Assembly: GCA_017961585.1 (NCBI GenBank)
Contig: JAGCWX010000029.1
Location: forward strand, 1 to 51,019
Length of the DNA stretch: 51,019 nt
From: Elusimicrobiaceae bacterium
Lineage (GTDB): Bacteria > Elusimicrobiota > Elusimicrobia > Elusimicrobiales > Elusimicrobiaceae
Direction of reading: 5' to 3'
Under the pieces are notes generated by a model. The model worked only from the letters and a program-made list of their open reading frames with translations. It made no database searches and was not told the DNA's origin. Shown in pieces: positions 24,427 to 33,395 of this stretch; position 1 is the first letter of the stretch, and each line of letters begins with the position of its first letter. The position numbers and the translations under genes were made by a program.

Positions 24427-25584
24427 ATGTTAACGTATCATACGGTGATTATCGGGGGCGGAGCCAGCGGATTGTTTTGCGCGGGCAGTTTTGACAAGCC
24501 CAAACTAATCCTGGAGCACAATAAACGCCCCGGCGCAAAAGTGCGTGTTTCCGGCGGCGGAAAATGCAATTTCACCCACACACCCTTAAGTGCGGCGGAT
24601 TATGTATGTTCCCAAAAACATTTTTGCAAAAATGCCTTGGCGGCTTTCAAACCGCAGGATTTTACCACCTTATTGCAAGCGGCAGATGTGGATTATGAAA
24701 CCCGCCCGGATGGATGCTTGTTTGCCCAACGTGCCGGAGATATAGCTGATTTTTTAGAACGCCGCGCCCGGCAAGCCCATAGCGATTTTTCCCTAGATAC
24801 ACAAGCCCTGGGGTTGGAAAAAACAGATGACGGTTTTTTTGTGTGTACTTCGGCCGGCACAATTCAAGCGCAACAAGTAGTGCTGGCGTGCGGAGGGTTG
24901 TCGTACCCCAAACTAGGCAGCAGTTCCTTTGGCATTAAAGTGGCCCGCCAATTCGATTTAAATATTGTGGAGCAACGCCCGGCTTTGTGCGGATTAACGG
25001 TACAAAAACCGCTGCGCGCTGTATGTAAAGCATTGGCTGGGAATAGTACGCCCGTACAAATTCGCACCGGGGAGCAGAGTGCCACAGGCCCCCTTTTATT
25101 TACGCACGAAGGATTTAGCGGCCCGGCGGTGCTGGATATTTCACTTTATTGGAAGGAAGGATCCCCCGTTACGATTAACTTTTTGCCCGAGATAGATGTA
25201 CGTGCACTTTTAGCCGCACACAAGCAAGAAAACAAACGCATTTCCAGCGTGATTGATTTGCCGGGGCATATTGCAGCGCAGCTATTGGGGAATAATGACG
25301 CAGTGCTTGCCAACGCTACCAAACTACAGCTTGAAACAGCCGCCCGATTACTAAATGGATTTACGTTTATCCCGGTAGGCACGTCGGGCTACATCAAGGC
25401 CGAGGTTACCGCTGGCGGCGTGGATGTGCGCGAAATCAACCCCTCTACTTTTGAAGTTAAAAAAGTACCCGGGCTGTACGTAATAGGCGAACTCTTAGAT
25501 GTAACCGGTAAAGTAGGCGGATACAATTTACACTGGGCATGGGCATCGGGCTATTGTGCGGCCCAGCACTTAGCCAAAAAATAA
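24427..25584 (+). CDS. HI0933/YhiN-family flavoprotein (NAD(P)/FAD-dependent oxidoreductase)
   Basis: 385 aa, near the family's usual 390-400. The N-terminal dinucleotide-binding motif is VIIGGGASGLFCA, with the acidic end of strand 2 in LILEHNKRPGAK. The family hallmark VRVSGGGKCNFTH follows at about residues 39-51. A second FAD motif VLACGGLSYPKLGS is near 155, and the C-terminal VIGELLDVTGKVGGYNLHWAWASG is near 357-380. The physiological substrate of this family is not established. The gene is transcribed divergently from the PerR-like operon and its message is probably leaderless. Confidence 0.9.
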   Translation: MLTYHTVIIGGGASGLFCAGSFDKPKLILEHNKRPGAKVRVSGGGKCNFTHTPLSAADYVCSQKHFCKNALAAFKPQDFTTLLQAADVDYETRPDGCLFAQRAGDIADFLERRARQAHSDFSLDTQALGLEKTDDGFFVCTSAGTIQAQQVVLACGGLSYPKLGSSSFGIKVARQFDLNIVEQRPALCGLTVQKPLRAVCKALAGNSTPVQIRTGEQSATGPLLFTHEGFSGPAVLDISLYWKEGSPVTINFLPEIDVRALLAAHKQENKRISSVIDLPGHIAAQLLGNNDAVLANATKLQLETAARLLNGFTFIPVGTSGYIKAEVTAGGVDVREINPSTFEVKKVPGLYVIGELLDVTGKVGGYNLHWAWASGYCAAQHLAKK

Positions 25585-25626
25585 CCTAAATATCGCGGAA
25601 AATTTGCACCACTCAAAAATTCCTTT

Positions 25627-25635
25627 TGCTATAAT
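25627..25635 (+). promoter_or_regulatory. Extended -10 promoter of the membrane protein/AsmA operon
   Basis: TGC plus a consensus TATAAT (25630-25635) lies 18 nt before the ATG at 25654. GGAAGGAGA is in between as a strong ribosome site. Confidence 0.55.
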
Positions 25636-25653
25636 AAAAGGAAGGAGATTTTT

Positions 25654-26859
25654 ATGAACTTATACACACGCCAATCGCTACCGAATTTGTGGCTTTACAG
25701 TTTTTCCGTCACCAACCGTGCGTTGCCGCGCTTGTTGGCTATCGTATTAGGAACGTTTCTCTTGTTGAGCGCAATGGGGTTTGTGGTATTCCGGTTTGTA
25801 GTGCCCAACCTGGATCAATCCATAGGAGCACCCCTAATCGTACTGTTGATTTTGGGGTTGTGGCTAATCGTTGTACCCGTATGCACGTCTATTATTTCCG
25901 CCCTGTCCGTGCGCGTTTTGTGCGATACAGCCCTGGAGAAAAAAACTTTACTCTCTGAAATGTTGCAGGACAGTTTAAAGCCGGCCTTTTCTTTATTTGT
26001 AGCCGGTTTGGTGATATCCATTGTATCCATACCGATATCCTATATTGCGCACAAATCACAATTATTGGGGGGGATTTTAAACCTGGTTTTGTTCTTTGTG
26101 TTTTACATCCGCTTTACCTATTTGCAGGGCGTTATTGTCTGCCGGCGCACCGGGCCGATAGAAGGCCTTGTGGAAAGCTGGCGCTTAACCAGCGGCAACG
26201 GATATGTGGACACATTGCTGATGTGGATTTTAATTTTTGTTACCTGTGTCATCTACGGGATTATGATCGCCTTGTGTATAGGGTCGTTGTATTTCGTTAT
26301 CCCGCTGCATTTTGCCAACTGGTTTGATTTAAGTCAAGGATTTTCGGGCTGGCTGGTGCTGGGATTGCTGGGCTTGCTGATTTTGTTTTTCTTAACGTGC
26401 CAAGTGTGGGCATTTATCTTGGTTACTTACTTAAACCGCGATCAATCCCTCTACACTTTCTCGCCGGAAACCAGCGTGCCGCTGCCCGCCGTGAACGTGA
26501 ACGCGTTTGAAGCGGACGAACACGTAGAAGATGGCCTTCCGCCGGATGCACGGCCTGCCGGTAATACGCCTACCGGGAATACGCCCCGATCCATTGATTT
26601 GGAAAATTTGCAAGTGACTTCTTCTTCCGTCAACACGCAAGAACACGATGAACAGCAAATATCCGAACATTTAAAACAAGTCTACACACCCGATCAAAAG
26701 CACGAAGTGCAAAAAGGCGATGAAGACCGTATGCCCACTATTTTATTTGACGATTTGATGGCCCAGGAATTGGAAAAGAATGCCCAGGCCTTTGCCCCTA
26801 AAGAGAAAACAGACTCCGACCCGGACGAAGATATCGGCTCCATCAAAATGTCTAAGTAA
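25654..26859 (+). CDS. Multipass inner-membrane protein with acidic cytoplasmic tail
   Basis: 401 aa. About six to seven hydrophobic helices occupy residues 20-265, with the arrangement of DUF975-like or glycerophosphodiester-phosphodiesterase membrane domains (GPIEGLVESWRLTSGN sits in a conserved-looking loop). A polar, Asp/Glu-rich tail of about 130 residues follows. GGAAGGAG precedes the ATG. It starts an operon with a DUF1232 protein and an AsmA-like protein, both membrane-linked, which suggests a role in envelope maintenance. The family call is tentative. Confidence 0.8.
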   Translation: MNLYTRQSLPNLWLYSFSVTNRALPRLLAIVLGTFLLLSAMGFVVFRFVVPNLDQSIGAPLIVLLILGLWLIVVPVCTSIISALSVRVLCDTALEKKTLLSEMLQDSLKPAFSLFVAGLVISIVSIPISYIAHKSQLLGGILNLVLFFVFYIRFTYLQGVIVCRRTGPIEGLVESWRLTSGNGYVDTLLMWILIFVTCVIYGIMIALCIGSLYFVIPLHFANWFDLSQGFSGWLVLGLLGLLILFFLTCQVWAFILVTYLNRDQSLYTFSPETSVPLPAVNVNAFEADEHVEDGLPPDARPAGNTPTGNTPRSIDLENLQVTSSSVNTQEHDEQQISEHLKQVYTPDQKHEVQKGDEDRMPTILFDDLMAQELEKNAQAFAPKEKTDSDPDEDIGSIKMSK

Positions 26860-26886
26860 AGAGGAAAACCGCACAGGAACTTACGT

Positions 26887-27210
26887 ATGAACTTGACCCC
26901 GGTTACACTTTTAACGGACGTTAAAACTTTCTTTGCTATGACACGCGCCGTTGTAAAAGGACAATACAAAATGCCCTGGAAGACGTTCTTTTGGGTGCTG
27001 CTGTGCGCGGTATATTTTCTCTCGCCCATTGATATGCTGCCCGATATTGTGCCGTTGTTAGGTTTTGCCGACGACAGCGCCTTCATCATCTTTGTACTCT
27101 TACTGGTGCATCAAGATTTAATTGCTTTCCGTCAAGCGCAACAAACGCCCAAAGAAACCATCATTGAAGCCGAAATTGTTGACGAGAAGGACCCCAAGAA
27201 ACATGATTAA
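26887..27210 (+). CDS. DUF1232 (YkvA-family) membrane protein
   Basis: 107 aa. The hallmark YFLSPIDMLPDIVPLLGFADD (residues about 39-59) is the DUF1232 signature, flanked by hydrophobic helices. The last 20 residues are acidic (EIVDEKD). Function of the family is unknown. The gene starts 27 nt after its upstream neighbour with CAGGAA as ribosome site, and overlaps the AsmA-like gene by 8 nt. Confidence 0.88.
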   Translation: MNLTPVTLLTDVKTFFAMTRAVVKGQYKMPWKTFFWVLLCAVYFLSPIDMLPDIVPLLGFADDSAFIIFVLLLVHQDLIAFRQAQQTPKETIIEAEIVDEKDPKKHD

Positions 27211-29569
27211 AAAATTAACGAAATTTTGTTTTATTGCCGCCGTGGCGGTGGTACTTTTGGCGGCAGGAGCGTTGTTTACCCTGTACAAGCTCTATCCGCC
27301 TGCCCGTCTGAAACTGATGGCCCAGCAGTACGTATCTACCCATTGGCAGCGCGAAGTAACGTTTGATAAACTCTCTTTTACATGGATTGGCTTTAAGTTT
27401 ACCAATGTGGCTCTATCCGAAAATACCACATTTGCCAACGGTACTTTTGCAAAAGCCAAAAAGTTAACCGCACATGTGGCGGTAAAGCCACTCCTGCAAA
27501 AACGTATTGAAATTACTACCATTGAGGCCGATGGGCTAGAAGTAAACTTGGTTCAGAAAAAAGACGGAAAATACAATTTTGACACTCTGTTACCCGATGG
27601 TACTGATGAAGTTGCACAACCGCAAGCAACCCCCACTTCCGGTCAGGAACAAGTCCCGCTGGTAGTTACCGCACAACGCATTACCCTTAAAAGTTGCAAT
27701 TTAATTTACCGCGACGAAAACACCGGCCTGCACATGGCCGCCAACGATCTCAACATCGTCATCAATCAATTTGATTTGGCAAAGCCGTTTGAGTCAACTC
27801 TCTCGTTTACCTCCAATATTTCCGTATTGGGTCAGCCGCGTGTAACGGTACCGGTGGAAATTACCCTGCAAACCTTCTTGGCGAATTTAGATTTGCCGCA
27901 GGCGTACGCCCACATTACCCAGGCCTCGGCCCGCTACAACGCCGTGCAAGTGGGGTGGAAGGGGGAAATCAACAATTTTGAAAATCCGTCGCTCAATCTT
28001 TCCGGCACAATCACCGGCTTATCAAGCCAACAACTTAAAGCCCTCGCGCCGGATTTGCCTGCCTTCAACTTGCCACCATTACAATTAAGCGTGCAAGCGC
28101 AAGCGGATTTAGACAAAAATTCCGCTCAAATTTCACAAGCAAAACTGGCGGTGCAAAACAGCTCACTCTCGGCCCACGGAACGGTGGATTGGGGGAAAGC
28201 AACCCCTACGTGGTCGTTTACCGGTTCCCTTAAAGCCATTTTAGAGGAACTGGTAGAAATGACCGAATCCTGGGATGATTTCCGCCCGGCGGGGACTATT
28301 TTGTCCAACTTAACAGTTTCCAGCCGTCCTTCCGGCACGGATACCCACGGCACTGTTACATTGCAAGACGTAAGTCTTTGGTATGATCCCTTTACCATTA
28401 CACACGGCAATGGAACGATTACTTTAGCGTCGCTGGATAAAATTTCCAGTCCAAAGCTTACGGGTAAATTAAACGGCGAACCGTTTACCGGGGCGTTTTC
28501 GTATGAAAGTACACCACAGGTAACGGATTGGACCGTTAATTTGAATTTGGATAAACTGGTCTTAAAATCGTGGCCGGATTCGGACGATGCCCAATCTTCT
28601 GCGGAGGGCTCCAACACTTCCGCCAATAATGCCTCCGCTCAAAATGATGCCACCCCTTCGCGCACTAACTTGCAGGCCGATATACAAATTGGTGCGGTGG
28701 ATATCCCGTACGTACAATCGGAGGGATTCAGTGCACAGGCACGCTTGCGCGACATGACCGACTCTCTAGCCGGCACTAACGGGACCGTTTCATTTGAACT
28801 GCAGCCCGGCAAAATTACCAATTTAGATACGTTTATCAACCAAAGTAAAGTGGCTAAAATTTTGCTGTTGCCCGTATCGGTCGTACGCAAAACTTCCGGC
28901 ATGCTGGGGCTGAAACTTTTTGCCGAGAAGGATGAAACAACCGGCACCTCTATTGCCTTTACCAAGGGGGAAGGTAGTTACACTTTTACCAACGGCGTTA
29001 TGAACCTGGATAAAACCGCACTTACCTCCAGCGTGACGGATCTATCCGCCAAAGGGACCGTTGATTTTAACACGGAAGAATTGAATATGAAAGCCACCGC
29101 CACCTTACTTACGCAAGCTGCACCGGTCGCTTTTAAAATTACCGGTACGCTTAGCAACCCAAAAGGCAAGTTGGACGTAGTCAACACGGTTACTTCCGTA
29201 GTGGGGGGACTTTTGAATGGAACGGCCCTCAAATCCGCCACAAACGGGGCCACGTCCGCCACGACTACTGCCGGCAAATTGACCGTAAACACCGTCAAAG
29301 GTACGGTGGACACAGCTACCAGCGTCATCAAAGGGATCGGCGGTTTATTCAAGAAGAAAGATCCCTCCGCCGAAGAGGAACCCACCTCTTTCTCCGGCGC
29401 GCAAGAACCCACCTCTTCCAGCGAGGAACCCGCTTCTGCCGGTGAGGAGCCAGCGCCTACCGCCCAATCCGCTTCTGCCGAAGAACAAGCTCCGCAAGAA
29501 CCGCAAGAACCGGCCGAAGAACAAGTGGCCCAAACAACGGACGAAGATCCCATTTCAACCTCGGATTAA
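27203..29569 (+). CDS. AsmA-family envelope protein
   Basis: 788 aa from the ATG at 27203, which overlaps the preceding stop. One N-terminal helix (KFCFIAAVAVVLLAAGALF) anchors a long periplasmic domain. The early KLSFTWIGFKFTNVALSEN and IEADGLEVNLVQKKDGKYNF are typical AsmA beta-repeat sequences, and the AsmA C-terminal type region is around residues 540-680. These proteins form hydrophobic-groove bridges thought to move phospholipids toward the outer membrane. The final 70 residues are a Glu/Ala/Pro/Ser-rich low-complexity tail absent from typical AsmA. A bidirectional terminator follows. Confidence 0.88.
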   Translation: MIKKLTKFCFIAAVAVVLLAAGALFTLYKLYPPARLKLMAQQYVSTHWQREVTFDKLSFTWIGFKFTNVALSENTTFANGTFAKAKKLTAHVAVKPLLQKRIEITTIEADGLEVNLVQKKDGKYNFDTLLPDGTDEVAQPQATPTSGQEQVPLVVTAQRITLKSCNLIYRDENTGLHMAANDLNIVINQFDLAKPFESTLSFTSNISVLGQPRVTVPVEITLQTFLANLDLPQAYAHITQASARYNAVQVGWKGEINNFENPSLNLSGTITGLSSQQLKALAPDLPAFNLPPLQLSVQAQADLDKNSAQISQAKLAVQNSSLSAHGTVDWGKATPTWSFTGSLKAILEELVEMTESWDDFRPAGTILSNLTVSSRPSGTDTHGTVTLQDVSLWYDPFTITHGNGTITLASLDKISSPKLTGKLNGEPFTGAFSYESTPQVTDWTVNLNLDKLVLKSWPDSDDAQSSAEGSNTSANNASAQNDATPSRTNLQADIQIGAVDIPYVQSEGFSAQARLRDMTDSLAGTNGTVSFELQPGKITNLDTFINQSKVAKILLLPVSVVRKTSGMLGLKLFAEKDETTGTSIAFTKGEGSYTFTNGVMNLDKTALTSSVTDLSAKGTVDFNTEELNMKATATLLTQAAPVAFKITGTLSNPKGKLDVVNTVTSVVGGLLNGTALKSATNGATSATTTAGKLTVNTVKGTVDTATSVIKGIGGLFKKKDPSAEEEPTSFSGAQEPTSSSEEPASAGEEPAPTAQSASAEEQAPQEPQEPAEEQVAQTTDEDPISTSD

Positions 29570-29595
29570 TTCAGCAAAATTGGACAAGATGATAA

Positions 29596-29628
29596 AAAAT
29601 TCCCCGGCCTTATAGACCGGGGAATTTT
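29596..29628. terminator. Bidirectional intrinsic terminator
   Basis: Perfect 12-bp stem AAAATTCCCCGG / CCGGGGAATTTT with a 9-nt loop between convergent genes. The A and T ends serve both directions. Confidence 0.9.
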
Positions 29629-29648
29629 GAAATAAACGGTCGCAAAGT

Positions 29649-30347
29649 CTACAGCTCGTATTTTAAACATTTCAATGATGGTGAACCATCAGGAGCGAAC
29701 CAGTTTACAGACTTTCCTGCTACCCCGAGGGATGCTCTATTATCCCCTGCGAACTGATATTTACCCGCCGTATCAGGAACCCCTATTTGCAGGGATACTT
29801 CTCCAGGAGCGTCACCGTCACTAACCACTTTTAGTGTTTTAACATATGTATCCCCTCGGACGTCAAGCGCGTTTGCTGTTATAGTAAGAGAGTTACTGGG
29901 AACGATGATTTTGCTTACTATTAACGAACTAACCGTTACATCGGCCTCATTACCAATGGTTAACTTGTTCGTTTGCCACGCTGTGTAATCCTCTCCATCT
30001 CTTCCTATAGAAAGTGTGGCATTGTCACCGACCGGAGAAAGCTCAGTGGTACTCATTTTTCTACGCAAATTAACTCTACCACCACCACCCCTAAAATTGT
30101 TCCCAATGGGTGTAAACCCCACTTGAACAATCCCATCACAACCACCAAGAGTGCCTGTTACATTTCCTTCTGCATTGTACTTCAAGCCACTTTCAAGGCA
30201 CAAACTCACCTTGTCAGAAGACGTGGTTTCCACAATATTAAATGAAGCCATCGGCACGGAAAATACCGTTGTAAAATTCATATTTACCGCGTCTGCCGGC
30301 ATAGCCAGCAACGCCATGTATAACAAAACCCATCCTGCTTTACGCAT
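29649..30347 (-). CDS. Small exported protein of unknown function, probably beta-rich
   Basis: 232 aa from the ATG at 30347, with AGAGAGG upstream; an in-frame TTG two codons earlier is less likely. The signal peptide KAGWVLLYMALLAMPADA is followed by a Gly/Thr/Val/Ser-rich chain without coiled coils (LTIGNEADVTVSSLIVSKI, LTITANALDVRGDTYVKTL) that suggests beta structure. There are three cysteines in the mature part. It differs from the other exported proteins here: no basic N-terminal tract, no helical repeats and no dyad element. No family recognised. Confidence 0.78.
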   Translation of the reverse strand: MRKAGWVLLYMALLAMPADAVNMNFTTVFSVPMASFNIVETTSSDKVSLCLESGLKYNAEGNVTGTLGGCDGIVQVGFTPIGNNFRGGGGRVNLRRKMSTTELSPVGDNATLSIGRDGEDYTAWQTNKLTIGNEADVTVSSLIVSKIIVPSNSLTITANALDVRGDTYVKTLKVVSDGDAPGEVSLQIGVPDTAGKYQFAGDNRASLGVAGKSVNWFAPDGSPSLKCLKYEL

Positions 30348-30377
30348 AGTCAACCTCTCTATGAAAAATCTTCTTTA

Positions 30378-30406
30378 AGTATAGCTAAAATTCACTAAAA
30401 AAACAA
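30378..30406 (-). promoter_or_regulatory. Sigma70-type promoter
   Basis: On the minus strand: TTGTTT (30401-30406), 17-bp spacer, TATACT (30378-30383), about 24 nt of leader. The dyad is absent, which makes it a useful in-window control for the element. Confidence 0.7.
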
Positions 30407-30448
30407 GCCCTTTTTACTCGCTTGCGCTGCGCAGAATTTAAAATTTCG

Positions 30449-30454
30449 TATAAT
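30449..30454 (+). promoter_or_regulatory. Leaderless -10 box of waaA
   Basis: A consensus TATAAT lies 6 nt before the ATG at 30461. The intervening AAGGAT resembles a Shine-Dalgarno but would lie upstream of the transcription start if this -10 is used. Confidence 0.45.
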
Positions 30455-30460
30455 AAGGAT

Positions 30461-31744
30461 ATGGGACTTGTACTGCTGTGCCTAACCAATTTGATTTTTC
30501 CGCTGGCTGCACTGGGGGTTGTGCTGTCGTTCTTGCTCTCCCCAAGGCGTAAACTTATCGCTCATTTGTCTAGCGAACTCAAAGAGCGCTTTGGTCTCAT
30601 CCGTGCGGACCAAGTGCCCCCGCAAGCCGTGTGGCTACACTGCGCCAGTGTAGGGGAAGTCAACGCTGTACGCGGATTGATCAAAGAGCTTAAAACCGTC
30701 TATAAAAAACCTATTTTAGTAACCACCTCCACCCAGGCCGGCAAAGAAACCGCCCAAAAAAACCCGGACATTGCCTGTGCTCTACTCGCCCCGTTGGATT
30801 TCTATCCTTCTTGCGCCCGCTTTATCCGGGTGGCCCAGCCGTACCGGCTTTTTGTAGTAGAACGCGAAATTTGGCCCAATATGCTGCAGGCCGCCCACCA
30901 AGCGCACCTGCCAGCCGCCTTAATCAATGGACGTATCAGCCAAAAATCTGCCCGCGCTTACGGGCTGATTAAACCCCTTTTCAAGCAGGTACTTTCCCCA
31001 TTGGCATTTGCCGCCTTGCAAACACAAGAGGATGCAAAACGTTATGAGGCACTGGGCATCCCAGCGGATAAAATCCACGTACTGGGCAACGTCAAGTACG
31101 ACGCCCTTAGCGATAAGCCCGCTCAACTGCCCCGCGCACACGAAATTTTGGAAAAACTGGGCTGGTTGGGGCACCCCATCTTTGTGGCAGGCAGCACACA
31201 TCCCGATGAAGAAACCCTGCTGCTACGCACCGTACCCGAGCTGCTTAAAAGCGGAACCAAACTGATTTTTGCCCCGCGCCACTTGGAGCGCATGAGCGAA
31301 ATTGAACACACCCTGCAACAAAGTGGCCTACATTATGCGTTGGCCGGGCAGGATTCATTTGACAAAAGTGCCGACGTACTTTGCGTCAACGTGATGGGGC
31401 TTTTGTGTGCGTTTTACGCGTGCGCTACGCTTACATTTGTAGGGGGATCCATTGTGCAAAAAGGCGCGCACAATTTATTGGAACCCGCCCTTTTGGGCAA
31501 AACCGTTTTGTTTGGCAAGTATTTTTTTAATACGCCCGATACCGCCAAAGCCCTGTTGGAACACGGCGGGGGGGTATTGGTCAGCCCAACTAATTTTAAA
31601 GAGACGGTGGTGCGCCTGCTGGCGGACCGCGAGCAGCTAGATAATATGAATGCTCATGCCCGGCAAACCGCGCAGAGCTTTCAAGGCGCTACCGCAAAAA
31701 CAATAGGAGTTATTACTGCTTATGAACAACGAACAAACGCCTAA
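30461..31744 (+). CDS. waaA: 3-deoxy-D-manno-octulosonic acid (Kdo) transferase
   Basis: 427 aa, the normal length. It transfers Kdo from CMP-Kdo to lipid A precursor at the inner membrane. An N-terminal anchor helix is followed by the family motif WLHCASVGEVNA (about 59-70), VTTSTQAGKETA, and VEREIWPNML (about 140-149), where ETELWPN is usual. The C-terminal GT30 domain has GNVKYD, FVAGSTHPDEE, IFAPRHLER and GGSIVQKGAHNLLEPA (about 328-343). The ATG at 30461 is preferred over a TTG at 30422. The gene overlaps the heptosyltransferase by 23 nt, so LPS core assembly genes are coupled. Confidence 0.95.
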   Translation: MGLVLLCLTNLIFPLAALGVVLSFLLSPRRKLIAHLSSELKERFGLIRADQVPPQAVWLHCASVGEVNAVRGLIKELKTVYKKPILVTTSTQAGKETAQKNPDIACALLAPLDFYPSCARFIRVAQPYRLFVVEREIWPNMLQAAHQAHLPAALINGRISQKSARAYGLIKPLFKQVLSPLAFAALQTQEDAKRYEALGIPADKIHVLGNVKYDALSDKPAQLPRAHEILEKLGWLGHPIFVAGSTHPDEETLLLRTVPELLKSGTKLIFAPRHLERMSEIEHTLQQSGLHYALAGQDSFDKSADVLCVNVMGLLCAFYACATLTFVGGSIVQKGAHNLLEPALLGKTVLFGKYFFNTPDTAKALLEHGGGVLVSPTNFKETVVRLLADREQLDNMNAHARQTAQSFQGATAKTIGVITAYEQRTNA

Positions 31745-33245
31745 TATATTGGTGATTCGTTTATCTTCGCTGGGGGATATTGTGTTATCCTCGCCGGTGT
31801 ATAAGAACATCAAGGCCGCCTGGCCCAACGCGCGCATTACCTTAATGGTAAAGCCGGCCTTTTCGCAAGCGTTAGCCGGCCACCCGGATATTGACGAAAT
31901 TTTAGTCGCCAAACCCAGCTTGTGGGGCTGCATCCGCCAAGTGCGCGCCGGGAATTATACCCACTTGCTTGATTTGCACGCCACTCTAAAAAGTATGCTC
32001 ATTAGCTTTTTTAGCCGTGTGCCCCACCGCGCTCGCTACGATAAAAACACGTTGGCGCGCCGGATATTTGTGAAATTTCACAAATCGTCCCCGGTGTTGG
32101 AAAAACACACGCTGGAAAAATACCTAGCCGCCTTAAAGCAGTGGAACATTCCTGTTAAATATAACGAACCCAAACTGGGCGATTGGGCCTACCGCCACAC
32201 GGAAACCACCGGTCAAAAAATCAACAAGATCGGCATTTTCCAAACCTCTTTTATTGGAGACAGCGTACTTACCACGCCGCTCATTCAAAAGACCAAAAAA
32301 CTTTTCCCCGATACCAAAATTGTGGTCATCACTCGCCCGCAAACCGAGGATATTTTTAAACCATTACCCGAAGTGTCCGAAGTTATTTTGAACGACAAAC
32401 GCGGCTGGAATAAAATTGCCGGCGTGTGGAAAACCGCCCGGGCAATTAAAAAATCCGGCATAGACATTTTGCTGGTGCCTCACCGTAGCTTCCGCAGTGC
32501 ACTTATTGCGTGGCTATCGGACGTGCCGGTACGCATCGGGTTTACTTCCAGCGAAGGGTGGTTCTTCTACACTAAAACCGTTCCGTTTAGCTGGATGATT
32601 CACGACGCGGAACGCAACTTATCCTTGCTGCAAGGTATTGCCAAGGAAAAATTCGGCGGGGAAAAACTTTCTATGTCATACACGCCTTCCGCCGAAGAAA
32701 ACGTAGAACGTTTGCTTAAGGATTTTAACTTGGAAGGCAAAAAGTTAGTGGGCATTCACGCGGGTTCTGCCTGGCCGACCAAATGCTGGCCGATGGATTA
32801 TTATGTAAAACTTATCAGCAAATTGCAAACCGAACTGGGGGTACAAGCGGTGTTGATTGGCGGTGGCAAAAAAGATGCTGACCTGGGTGAAAAAATCTGT
32901 CAATTAGCTCAAGGCCACGCCGCTAACTTGTGCGGAAAAACCAGCTTGGCCGATTTGATGGCACTGATGAAACATTTAAGCTTGTTTATCACCAACGACT
33001 CGGGCCCTATGCATATTGCCACTGCGTTTGATGTACCCACGCTGGCTATCTTTGGCCCTACCACGCGCGAGCTGGGTTTCTTCCCTTACGGAAAAGGGCA
33101 CCGGGTGCTGGAAGTAAAAGATTTACCCTGCCGCCCTTGTGCGTTGCACGGGGGGAAGAAATGTCCTATGGGGCACTTTAAGTGCATGAAGGATATTTCG
33201 CCCGACGAAGTATTTAAAAATGCCAAAGAAATGTTGGGCGCGTAA
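31722..33245 (+). CDS. Heptosyltransferase II-like protein with an extra N-terminal GT9 domain
   Basis: 507 aa, against about 340-350 for a normal ADP-heptose:LPS heptosyltransferase. Residues 1-160 are a GT9 N-terminal Rossmann domain (ILVIRLSSLGDIVLSSPVYK, DIDEILVAKPS, LLDLHATLKS). A second complete enzyme starts near residue 167 (IGIFQTSFIGDSVLTTPLIQ), continues through GIHAGSAWPTKCWP (about 345-358) and ITNDSGPMHIA (about 425-435), and ends with the WaaF-like Cys motif CRPCALHGGKKCPMGHFKCM. It looks like an in-frame duplication of the acceptor domain or a fusion. It starts inside waaA, so it probably acts next in inner-core synthesis. Confidence 0.9.
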   Translation: MNNEQTPNILVIRLSSLGDIVLSSPVYKNIKAAWPNARITLMVKPAFSQALAGHPDIDEILVAKPSLWGCIRQVRAGNYTHLLDLHATLKSMLISFFSRVPHRARYDKNTLARRIFVKFHKSSPVLEKHTLEKYLAALKQWNIPVKYNEPKLGDWAYRHTETTGQKINKIGIFQTSFIGDSVLTTPLIQKTKKLFPDTKIVVITRPQTEDIFKPLPEVSEVILNDKRGWNKIAGVWKTARAIKKSGIDILLVPHRSFRSALIAWLSDVPVRIGFTSSEGWFFYTKTVPFSWMIHDAERNLSLLQGIAKEKFGGEKLSMSYTPSAEENVERLLKDFNLEGKKLVGIHAGSAWPTKCWPMDYYVKLISKLQTELGVQAVLIGGGKKDADLGEKICQLAQGHAANLCGKTSLADLMALMKHLSLFITNDSGPMHIATAFDVPTLAIFGPTTRELGFFPYGKGHRVLEVKDLPCRPCALHGGKKCPMGHFKCMKDISPDEVFKNAKEMLGA

Positions 33246-33267
33246 ATTTCACCAACAACTTGCAAAA

Positions 33268-33301
33268 AATCCTCAGGTTATACCACCTGGGGATTTTTTT
33301 A
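33268..33301 (+). terminator. Intrinsic terminator of the waaA operon
   Basis: 11-bp stem AATCCTCAGGT / ACCTGGGGATT (one G-T pair), loop TATACC, followed by an eight-base T run. Confidence 0.9.
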
Positions 33302-33308
33302 CGCACGA

Positions 33309-33378
33309 TACCCAAAAGGCCTATAAACCCACGTAGGCCTTAAAGCACCTGGTAGAACATTTCCCAATTATCTATCAT
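33309..33378 (+). promoter_or_regulatory. Promoter with shared dyad operator (copy 4 of 7)
   Basis: Perfect AAGGCCTA (33316-33323) / TAGGCCTT (33334-33341) with a 10-nt centre. The right outer arm is GCACCTGG. The -35 TGGTAG (33350-33355), 17-bp spacer and -10 TATCAT (33373-33378) follow. The leader is about 11 nt and contains TAGGAGA. Confidence 0.8.
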
Positions 33379-33395
33379 ATAGGGTAGGAGAAAGT

